Source of the DNA: Dimorphilus gyrociliatus
Lineage: Eukaryota; Annelida; Polychaeta; Dinophilidae
DNA length: 64,000 nt
Reading direction: 5' to 3'
NCBI GenBank assembly: GCA_904063045.1
Contig: CAJFCJ010000003.1
Location: 1 to 64,000 of the forward strand
Shown one piece after another: positions 54,670 to 64,000 of this stretch. The notes under the pieces are model-generated. The model was not told where the DNA came from. It ran no database searches and saw nothing but the letters and a program-made list of their open reading frames with translations. The translations under genes and the position numbers were made by a program. How positions within the stretch are numbered: the stretch's first letter is position 1; the number at the start of each line of letters is the position of its first letter.

Positions 54670-56978
54670 ATCTAACAGGCGAATTAGCTGTAAGAAAACT
54701 CAAAGAATGTCAATCATATATGCATAGATTTGGACTTGAAAAGTCTCAATACATGAATCTGGTAAAACGTTCAAATGATGAAAAAGGCGTCAACTTGAGC
54801 TATAAGAACAAATAAATAAATGATCTGATTCTGATCATTGAAGAAATAGGAATCAGTGATGATGCCTTGCTTTTTGATATTATGATCAAAGATTGTATGA
54901 GAATGAAATAAACACATTCTTTAAGTCAAAATCACAATCACTTTCAGATGACTGTCAAGTTTCAAGTGGGAAAATGTTCAACTTAAATATAACTTTCGAA
55001 AATTTAGATTCAGAAGTTGCAAAGGCAAAACTCAAAGTAGTTCCAGCTAAGTCAGTTGACATTAAATTTGTCCAACAAAAATCAGCTCTTTTGAGGCTGG
55101 TCAAATTGAATACTAAACTGAAAGATGGTGAGTTATTTAAAAATGACAGTGATAAGTTTGAAAAACTGAAAAGATCGCAGCTTCTGAAGGAATTAGGTAA
55201 GCTAAAGTCAGATGAAATGCTGTGCTGTATCATGTTTGAAAACACTTGTGTTGATCAGGTAGAAAACATTATCAAAAACTGTAATAAAACTATTGCGTTT
55301 GTTATTTGCTTCGAAGTCATTTGTAATTATTTTCATAGTGATCTAGAACAAGATCAAGCTAACTGAAGTTTTGATCAATTGAACCAATTGAATAAGCAGA
55401 AATTGTCATCAATTTGCTTTGAGAACATAATTTTGAATTCTCTTTAGAATTTGATTATTTATTGGACAAAAATGTTGAGTTCATTTTGGAAAATGCCAGT
55501 CTGGAGGAAAAAGACATAAAAATCAAAGACAAAAAGAATATTAAAGACATGCACATCAACAATTCTCTCTCTACACTGGAATTGAACATATTTATCTTAA
55601 GAGGAATTGAATTCATTATTCTTGCAGAAGAGAAAAAGTTTGTTCCATTGTGCATTATAAGTCCTGTGGCTTCTCTTGGTTTAGGTCAAGCGATGCTTGG
55701 TTGTGCTTTGATAATAACTGGTTTTGGCGCCTCCTTGAGAACGGCAATAGTTGCAGAAGGAATAGCACACATGGTAGTAGTGGCATATAACACACACTGC
55801 ACATAGCTATTTCAGTGGAACCATTACTGTCAAAAGAAAGCAGTTGGTCTGGCCATATCCGCTGTCTCTATGGGGATGTCAATTATGAAGGATGATGCCA
55901 AGGGTATGAAGGCATTAGTAACTGGTAGTGAGAAAGAAATGATAGAATAATCTGCTACTCAGATCATCACCAATAACAAAGCCATTGCATCAAAACTGAT
56001 AAAAACGGGTGCAAATTTGAAGAGTTTGGCTAGTAAAGGCGTGGGTGTTGAATTTAGAGAGGCCGTGGCAAGGAAGGGTTTAAGCACAGGCGTCCAGCTT
56101 TTGTTCGATTTTTCATTTGAAAGAATAAAACCTTCACTTTCCGAATCAGTGGAGTCACACATTAGGAGTTCATTTCACAACGCAAACCTCAAATGTTTAT
56201 TGTATAAAATGTATGCCATTGATTTAGTTGTGGGCTCAGAGAAACTTCTTTGTAGAGTTGAACAGTTCGTATCTGATATTATTAATCAAGAAGAATTCAA
56301 CACCACTATCTTGTAGACGGGGAACAGAATTCAGATAGTCAAAAAGTTGATGAAGAGAATTTAGCTGCAAGGGAGCAGGAGTTTCTGGCGAATTATGGCA
56401 AGTACAGAACATTTCAACAGCAACTCAACTACAACAGCAGGGACTATTGCATAGCATATAGTCAATAAATAAGCGAATAAATCTTACAAGCAAATCAGGA
56501 GTATGCTAAAAACTCAACAGACAAAACAGTCCAGAAAAGAGCTAATGACATTCGACAAGGAAAAGCAGATATAATAGCTGCTGCTAAACGTTACAGAATC
56601 ATATTGAAAATTGTAGACAGTTTAAAGTACAGCTTAATCAGAGAAGATGTCGAAAATAAAGTTAGAGTTATATATGTTCAATTTGATTATAGTTTAGACA
56701 TTCGTGATATCTTTTACGTGAATGATGGAGGCTGTGTGGTTGAAATAACAGCCAGTCGTGAGATAAACGACTATCCCTTTGATGCTTTCAGTCATATTCT
56801 TGACAAGCAGGGCATCAGCAAATCCCTCATTAATGTTCGGGGTGTGACTGCCAAATATATGGAATTAAACTGCAATTACTTTTATGAATACATTAGACAA
56901 AAAGCCGGTGTGAGAACTGAGACAACGACAGATTATATAACTAAAGAGTTTTGGCGTTATGAAACAATGTCACAATAG
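54670..56978 (+). pseudogene. Decayed gene for a large protein, unrecognised family
   Basis: Successive frames read like one protein: ECQSYMHRFGLEKSQYM (about 54710), IEEIGISDDALLFDIMIKD (about 54836), a charged region 54893-55366, a Gly/Ala-rich hydrophobic stretch (PVASLGLGQAMLGCALI, about 55664) followed by QKKAVGLAISAVSMGMS (about 55835), then a continuation to 56316 and a last frame at 56604-56978. Stops at 55804 (TAG), about 55948 (TAA), 56314 and others, plus two frame shifts, interrupt it. I recall this word combination from very large uncharacterised invertebrate proteins but cannot name the family. Confidence 0.65.
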
Positions 56979-58620
56979 AAAACTGGAATTTTGGAGAATT
57001 GTGCTTTTTAAGCTCTAAATTGTTCCATAAAAGAAGACGATCAACTGAACCCTAAAACGTATGGACGACATTAATTACAGATTCATATTCACAAGACCAA
57101 ACAACTATATATATGTGTGTGTGTCTGTATAAGTTTTAAGCCTAAAATAATTTTGGAGACCTCTGTGTAACCTTTTATTTAACCCTAACTACAAACTACA
57201 AATGTCAAATTTTCTATAGCGCAAGATGTTGCTCAATATTTATCCATTTAAAAAAAAAACAGACCTGCGTAGTCTCAAATGAAAATCTGACTAATAACAA
57301 ATATGTGGAAATTTTTCAAACAATAAAGCTTTCAAGTTGACCATATCTCTAATAATCTATCAATAATTATTTAAATTTCTATTTCATTTTCAGTCAGAGT
57401 CTCTTCCAGAGACGATCTAATTAACCTCATCATCATCTTCTACTGAAAAAGTAATAGCAGCCGACCGGGGTTGGCTAACCCTAACAAAAACGTTTATAGG
57501 GCGCCTTCCAGGTGCTTAGATGTGGAACTATAATCCCTGTATCATTCAGCCGGAGTTTGAGTATGGGAAATTTTACCGAATTGTTCAGAAACCAAGATCA
57601 ACAAACGTCCCTCTCACATCCCTGATTGTTCTTGTTTTATTTAGCAGTCTGCATGTCAATTTTCATTGTAAGAGAATCTGTCAATGTAGAATGGTTAATA
57701 TGTTGTTCCAGGTCAGTTCGTAACTTGGGCTCTTTTACAAGGCACTCCACTTGATGAGTTTGAAGGATACACGAATAAAAGTTCACTTTCCAGTCTTGCT
57801 TTATAATGGATTGGTAGAAAATCCGACCACGTTTAAGCTGTACTTGCCTGCGTATCTTTACTGAGACACAGATACAAGTTATGCGCTTACAGGCGCTACC
57901 CAAAAATAACAAAATAAAACCGAAAACGTTAACAATTGAATGCGAAGGTGGAGATGATATTCTGTATATTTAAGCTTATTCAATAATGCTTATACTAATT
58001 AAACGTTAATTGCAACTGTTATCAATTCAATAGATAAAACTATGGATAAAAGTTATGGCGACCCAAAAAAAGCTTTTGTCCTTTCACTAGGCCTACCATT
58101 TCAAAAGACACCCTTATGCTATTTTATTAGAAAAATACTAGAATTTCGTGCGACGACAACTGATGAGGACAGTTTATAAGCTATGAAATGGTTCAGTATT
58201 TAGAATCTGCTTGAACCGTAAGCATCTCGATAGCAAGTTTATGGAATGATCTAATTCTTCGAAATGAACAATTTTTTATTATCTAAACTAGATAATGGAT
58301 AATGCCGTCAACTCTTTGTCCTCTTAATCGTCCTCTGTACGTTTTACGTGGAAGTGTTGACTGGCTGGTCAATATTATCTCTATTATTGTATGCTAAAAA
58401 AAGCGTTTAATAGCGCGAATCTGTGTTTTATTTAAAGAATTATGTTGGTAAAAACTGGAACGGTAGTATTACAACCTAATAACCCCGATAGCGTATACGC
58501 GATACACAAAACACCACCTTAAATTTGCTCATATTAGCAAGATAATATAAATCCGATAGGTGATATACTAAATTAATTGAGTAGTTAACTAGTAAAAGGT
58601 TACGGTGTTCGAAAATTGTT
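56979..58620. other. Intergenic, with a telomere-seeded repeat end at 57118-57190
   Basis: CTGTATAAG...TTTTGGAGACCTCTGTGTAACC at 57118-57168 resembles the element end at 14645-14703 and is followed within 10 bases by AACCCTAAC. A second CTAACCCTAAC lies at 57476-57486. A (TG)n run is at about 57114-57124. No gene recognised. Short frames at 57520-57912 have no features. Confidence 0.5.
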
Positions 58621-58700
58621 TGTATAAATACTGCAGACGAACAATTAGAAGCGTTTTGAATTGTGATAGAGAGAGAGAGAGAGGAGACTAAAACTTCGGC

Positions 58701-59873
58701 ATGTCAACAGTACTTATATTCTCAATAGTCTTTTTATGCTGTTGTATTAATCTGGGCACTCTTGCACAATTTACTGGATTCAATTTCAACGGCAAAAGTA
58801 AAATTGCCACTGAAGGAGTTCCATTTTCTATTCCTGTTACAATTGAAAACCCAACAACCGATTTAGATTGTCATGTTCTTATACAGACAAGTTTGAAATT
58901 AGAAGCAACGACAAATGATATCTTTCCAGCTGGTCAAGTGAAGACAATAAACTTTCTTTTCGTATTTGATTCCTCAATAGCCGACAAACCTTGCTCAACT
59001 GCAATTGCTCAATTGGAACTTAGGTGTAGTATGGGTTCTTTCAAGAAGGATATCGAGACTATTAGAGTTAAAGATGCGGATGGTACTGGTTGCGACGACC
59101 CTCATTTTAAACAAATCATTCAAGGTGTAGATGGTTCTAATTTGCAAACTATTCAAATGAACGTTTGTTACGATCTCTACGGAAATTCTGGCGATATATA
59201 TGAAATTCTAACTGACAATATTCTTGATTTGTCCTTATTTATTCAACTCAGAGGCGATTATTATATTGGTAGAATACTCTTGAAAACTGCTGACGGATTT
59301 ATTAATATTTCAACTCAATTGATTTCTTTACCAAACTATCTGACATTCGATTGGAATTCCGGTCAGTTTACGCCTGTCGAATCAAATATCGCTTCACTAG
59401 TCCATGTACAATTCAATGAAAATGGCGATATATATATCAATTCTATTAGTAACAATGAGCGAGAAGAACGCTTCTTTGCTATTGAGATTAGTAGAGTTTA
59501 TCAAAAAATCGGTAAATATTATCTCAATTTTCGTCTAAAAACAAACAGTGGTAGGGGAAACAATGACGGAGTTCTCGATGATACCTACACTGGACTCATG
59601 GCTCATGTCTATAATTCTCGATATAAATTCTATTATCCCGTTCAAGAATTTCATACAAACACCGTTGTTAACGTCAATGGTCGTTTTGTTCAAGCATGGA
59701 TGAAAAATTCACCGACAATAGTCAAAGTAGACGAAGATAACGAAAAAGATGAATCAGATAATAAGATTTCAAGTTCAAGTTGTATATCTGTTCGATTAAA
59801 CGATTTAATTTATCCGAAAACTGCCAAACATTTCAAAATAAAAACATTGAATAAGAACATTCTTCCTGCTTAA
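58701..59873 (+). CDS. Secreted ITIH C-terminal-like protein, single exon
   Basis: 390 aa. TATAAATA lies at 58623 and a GA microsatellite is just upstream of the ATG. Signal peptide MSTVLIFSIVFLCCCINLGT-LAQ; N-terminal beta-rich part with paired Cys. From residue about 134, CDDPHFKQII, MNVCYDLYG, IQLRGDYYIGRI and a final Cys-VRLNDLIYPKTAKHF follow the same block order as the two flanking paralogues, but there are no introns and the N-terminal half is unrelated to theirs. Probably extracellular. Intact. Confidence 0.82.
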   Translation: MSTVLIFSIVFLCCCINLGTLAQFTGFNFNGKSKIATEGVPFSIPVTIENPTTDLDCHVLIQTSLKLEATTNDIFPAGQVKTINFLFVFDSSIADKPCSTAIAQLELRCSMGSFKKDIETIRVKDADGTGCDDPHFKQIIQGVDGSNLQTIQMNVCYDLYGNSGDIYEILTDNILDLSLFIQLRGDYYIGRILLKTADGFINISTQLISLPNYLTFDWNSGQFTPVESNIASLVHVQFNENGDIYINSISNNEREERFFAIEISRVYQKIGKYYLNFRLKTNSGRGNNDGVLDDTYTGLMAHVYNSRYKFYYPVQEFHTNTVVNVNGRFVQAWMKNSPTIVKVDEDNEKDESDNKISSSSCISVRLNDLIYPKTAKHFKIKTLNKNILPA

Positions 59874-61420
59874 AGGAACAGATTACAAGATTGTGTTCAA
59901 TTTTTCGCTATATCGGTCGAAAACATTTGAGAATGCACCTTCTCAATACAGAACGAGTATATTTCGATAGTCTTTGAAAAAATACTCCTCCACCATCGTT
60001 GTCAGTAAATAAGAAGAGGTTAATTATAAGGATATTAAGGTAATCGTTATATCTTCTTATTGGGCGAAAATGTACATTTACCGAAATTTTAATGCTAGAC
60101 AATTGAAATTAGACATAGTAGTAGATATTCAAATCGTCAATGAGAATTCAATGTTAGTAGTTGTTCAACGTTCACGATTCTCTTTCGCTACCATCATCAG
60201 TTCAGAGAAATTGTCCAGCATGTGACGAGTCTGTTTATTCATTCCATTCTGGCGTTGAATTTTCGCAAAGGTATAAGATGCAATCTGCTGATCATTGTGT
60301 TACGTGCCAAGTTACGTGGATGCGGAAGATGGGCTTTAGAATATTCAGCTGCCAACAAAGAAGAAACAACTTTAAAAGTTTCTTTTCAGGCGTTCGGGCA
60401 TTTCTACTGTTGGAATTATTTCATTTATTACTAAATTAGTATTAATTCTTCTCTTCAGCACTTTTACTCTTTTGCACTATTATAATTGTTATCTGTTAGA
60501 CAATAACGGCTGCTATCCAACCCGACGACGTCTTTGAGAAGGATGAACACAGAAAACAGACAGTCATTCTCCTTGTTAGAGTTTCTAATTTTGGTGGAAG
60601 GACGAAACGAAAAAAACAGCTGCAAATCAGTAGGCCTAAATAAGCAGAGAATATTACCTTATACATTATATATTTAAGATTCTTTGGCATAAAGTTCTTT
60701 ACCTAAATAAGCGATAGCTGAGAGCTGAGACTCTCATATATCATAATCCCATCGTGAACAAATGTTATGGATAGGGTTTTGTATTAGATAATTTACAATC
60801 AATTTTATCGATCAGTGTAGAAGAGAGAGTGGGAAAAAAAACGATTAAATATCTCAGAAAAATTTGTCCTTGCAAACATCTGTTGTGGGCTCTCGTACTC
60901 TGTTCATAATTTCCCGTTCAATTTTATCTCTTAGACAGGGTTGAAATGAAAAGAACTCGCCTTAGAGAAAAGATTCAATCTGTTGTTGGAATACAATTTC
61001 TTTATTGTAAATATGTTGTTCTTGTCTAAAAGGGGAGAGATTTTAGAAAAGTTTTACCGCACGCAACTAGCAACTAGGTAGAAATTCATTTTCATTCATA
61101 GACGATAACGCAAATTGAAAATTTACGCCTATATCTCTTTCGAGCAAGAAAGAGTCTGTCTATACAGCAAACTCTACGAAAGATTACTTGTTTGGCAAGT
61201 GGACGGAGAAGGTTAAAAATGATTGACAAAACCTTTTTTAATATAAAGTGAATACTTTTGAATAGAAATTATGAATCACATTCTTCAAAACATGCACAAT
61301 TCGAGTCAGCATTTATCTTTTCAGCCATTAAGAAAAGCTTAAGAATTTCAAGTTCAAAGAGATAAATAAGTTGAATAGAAACACTCTCGTCTTTCCCATG
61401 ACATACTTAAAGCATGAATT
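59874..61420. other. Intergenic, no supported gene
   Basis: Overlapping 70-92-codon frames at 60161-60439 lack recognisable domains. Nothing else seen; the TATA box of the next gene is at 61432. Confidence 0.4.
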
Positions 61421-61520
61421 GGTGTGAAATGTATATAAATATAAGAAGCTGTTTAGACAGAGAGACGATGAAAAATATTTGAAATTTGAATTTTGGAACG
61501 GTACCATCCTTTTGGGCGTA

Positions 61521-62823
61521 ATGGCTTTTCAATTAATCTTTACCTGCTCATTAATTGTTGGCTGCTTCTCGGCAAAGTTTTTATTCAATGAAATGCGACT
61601 GTTAACAAGACAACTTGAATATACTATTCTGGAGGATGGCGTGTATTCGAACATATTCCTATATATGTTTAGCTCGGATGAAAATTTCCCACAATTGATC
61701 TCTGACGTAATTGACGAAGGTAAAAATGTTGGATCTCTTAATTTGGCTGGTGTTAATGCGTTACCGAGTAATAAACAAGTGGCAATAATTTTTTACCAAG
61801 GTTAATTAGATTTACATAATTGTGATTAGCAGTATGATAATATACTAATTTTCCAAAAATAGGCACGTGCCCAACTTGTTTTGTTGCCTTTAACGACCTA
61901 GTTGAAGGAAATATTCATGATTCAATTGTTGTTTCACCAATTGAAAATGATGCCAATAAATTTTCAAGCAAGCTGCCACAATGGAACAACAAAGTCTTGT
62001 ATAATTCTGGTAGTTTGGAATTATCCAGATGTTTTTCAACAAGTCCTAGTGTTCCCGATTATTGGTTTAGTGGAAGGACTGGAACATTTTTGGCTCCAAA
62101 TGATTGTCCTGCAGGTTGAAAACGAATATTAAATTTTTAAATGTTCACTTTTGTAAATTAAAAATCTTTTATATCGCTTCAACAGAAGATCCAAACGCAG
62201 GTGGCGATCCTCATTTCTTGCAAAAAGTATTCGATGGGAAAACTAAACAGTTGACAAACATTTGCTATGACGTGTTTGCAGAAAGCAACGAACTCATTTC
62301 TATTCTCCATGATAACTTAACCAATTCAGACGTTCAAGGTGTCCTAAAAGACGACTACTATATGCATCAGATTATAATTAGATACAAAGGCGGATTGATT
62401 GTCGTTGATTCATCATTTATTATGTTGAACAACCACAAATTGGAATGGGCTGTATCTAAATACAATTTCGACAATTTAGTAATCGCAGTGTCAAAAAGAG
62501 AAGTGTCTATTCAGACATCGTACAAAAATTTCAAGCTGACTACAATAGTTCGCCGAGAATTCAAACAACATACCGGCTCTTTTCTCAATGTCTTTTTCGA
62601 GGGCATGGACGCGTTTTCTGGCCGATACAATGGCCTAATAGGAGATATTGGAAAGAGGAAATATATTATAAATGATGGTATCCAATCGAATGGCAAAAGT
62701 GTTTGGCTTGATGGTGATACGATTATAGAAGGCAGGGTTACTAAAAGATTTTCAAGTGAATGTATTCTTCTACCAGTAAACCAGTTGTTGCATCCAAAGA
62801 AACTATCCGATTATGTTTATTAA
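61521..62823 (+). CDS. Secreted protein with ITIH C-terminal-like domain, 3 exons
   Basis: GTATATAAAT is at 61431. Exons 61521-61800, 61863-62114 and 62186-62823 join in phase 1 (introns 62 and 71 bp) to give 389 aa. Exon 2 is 252 bp, exactly as in the 50788 gene. The N-terminal hydrophobic MAFQLIFTCSLIVGCFSA is a signal peptide. Exon 3 begins DPNAGGDPHFLQKV and shares DDYYMHQIII.YKGG, GSFLNVFFE, NGLIGDIGKR and the C-terminal LLHPKKLSDY with the paralogue. I reject the longer start at 61479 because it is TTG. Tandem paralogue of the 50788 gene. Confidence 0.87.
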
Positions 62824-64000
62824 AAACATTCATCTTTTCTATGGCCAATTATATAATCTATCGTCAAGCCCAAATAATTTTACATAATTTCCTCTTCCAC
62901 GTGAGAATTGTTGAACGATGGCATTAGCAGTAATTCTTCCAACCCATACAATAGTAGTTTGTTGAGAAGAGAAGAGAGATATTCCAAGAAAATGACTAAC
63001 TTTTCAATGGAACGGCATTTTGTTAAGTGAAACATCACGTCTTATTATATAAATGTTGATTAATTCACTTGAATTCAGTTGATAAATGCTAACCTTTGCT
63101 CTTCTACCATAATTTCAGTATCGTTTTGCTGTTCTTCTCGTTCCGTCATTGTAGTCAAATGTGGTAAAATGAATAATAAATTAGGGTGGATTGGAAACGT
63201 AAAATGTTAAATTTTTTTTCCCGAGTTCTGGTGTTGACTATAAAATGTTTTACCATGCGAAATAATCACGATTTTCATTTCCAAGTTGTCATTAACGGCT
63301 CATTAACACATACGAGAAAGTTAATTGCTACTGCAAAGATAGAGAGAAAAAGTTACGGTGTACGTTTCATAAGTTTTAAGACCAGTATCATTTTCACATA
63401 AGTTATATACACTTTATATACTTAGGTGCACAGGAGTTAAGACTAGATATACTACCAGTTGGTGTATCCCTTCCTGCATTGTTCTTTTCTTATTCGTACT
63501 AAAGGATGAAAGTAATAATTGAAATTATTTTGTATTTGAATGGCATATAGTGTAGCCTGGATAATCAAGGAATTACGCTATTATTACAAGTATTATTTAG
63601 TAAGATGGCCGTCGGTTAATCCTATCTTTCTAAAACATTTCCACCAAGAGAAGAGATGATAAATAGTTGACAATAGCTTTTGTTGAAATATATTTACTGT
63701 TATGAGTAGTCATTTGATTGGGTAGGTAAATTTCTGTGGATTGTTATGAAGAGAAGCTCAAGGAGAGAGGATTTTTGATTGATTAATTTTCATAGTCAAC
63801 CTACATTTGCATAACATTATAGTTTCATGGCCAACAGGAATAGTTCCTTGTTTTTCAATAGTGTATCAAGAAAATAAGAGAGAGGGGACACTGTAATATT
63901 GTTTGCATATTCTGCAACTTTATTCAAGATGACATATATAATATAATAATTGATGGGCGTGTGAACAGTTTTTGTTACAACGTTCGTAGGAAAGCCAAAA
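62824..64000. other. Intergenic sequence at right edge
   Basis: No gene supported. A 71-codon frame at 63186-63401 has no signal peptide, domain or splice context. Confidence 0.4.

Noticed and set aside
55955-56162. Minus-strand frame 55959-56162
   Set aside because: Shadow of the decayed plus-strand gene, which has the better protein-like sequence.
60161-60439. Overlapping plus-strand frames of 70-92 codons
   Set aside because: No signal peptide, domain, promoter-to-ATG spacing or splice sites to support either.

Overview
This is AT-rich, intron-containing animal DNA. Introns of about 60-70 bp, TATA boxes, signal peptides and ITIH-like secreted proteins point to a small-genome invertebrate; the telomere repeat is TTAGGG. 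The window looks like a chromosome end. The left part is a pile of telomere-attached retroelements, and from about 50.5 kb rightwards there are ordinary subtelomeric genes. The C-rich telomere strand (CCCTAA) is always on the + strand, so the chromosome tip should lie to the left of base 1.

Layout: at least eight + strand elements lie head to tail, each ending in the same way, with a hammerhead ribozyme (or hammerhead-like motif) or another conserved tail followed by a CCCTAA block. From the tip inward they are 1-9264, 9374-11886, 11990-12611, 12656-14703, 14719-48852, a micro-insertion near 48905-48916, 48979-49728, 49746-50116 and 50131-50478. Interstitial telomere blocks separate them. This matches the published 'Terminon' architecture of bdelloid rotifers: giant endonuclease-deficient Penelope-like (Athena-type) retroelements that prime on the G-rich telomere overhang through C-rich repeats at the RNA 3' end, next to a hammerhead. 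Here it occurs with TTAGGG rather than the bdelloid TGTGGG repeat.

The most complete unit, 14719-48852 (34 kb), holds in order: AT-rich satellite; four small minus-strand acidic ORFs and a 389-aa minus-strand ORF; a region of TAGGTC dyads; a 509-aa plus-strand ORF; a promoter-like region with duplicated E2F-type and CCAAT boxes; untranslated exons; a 1610-aa reverse transcriptase ORF without GIY-YIG endonuclease; a TATA promoter; then 18 hammerheads in roughly 698-bp tandem units running into telomere repeats. The 389-aa, 509-aa and RT proteins appear to share one alpha/beta domain with a D-[STD]-[ST]-F motif. The left element (1-9264) carries the 3' part of a near-identical RT followed by a different, 626-bp hammerhead array.

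Inside another element (12656-14703) is a 27-bp minisatellite in which 13 of 19 units match the CTCF core consensus. The host side (50.5-64 kb) has three ITIH C-terminal-like secreted proteins, a small Cys-rich secreted peptide gene, a decayed large gene, and Tc1/mariner and Ty3/gypsy remnants. No tRNA, rRNA or CRISPR was seen.
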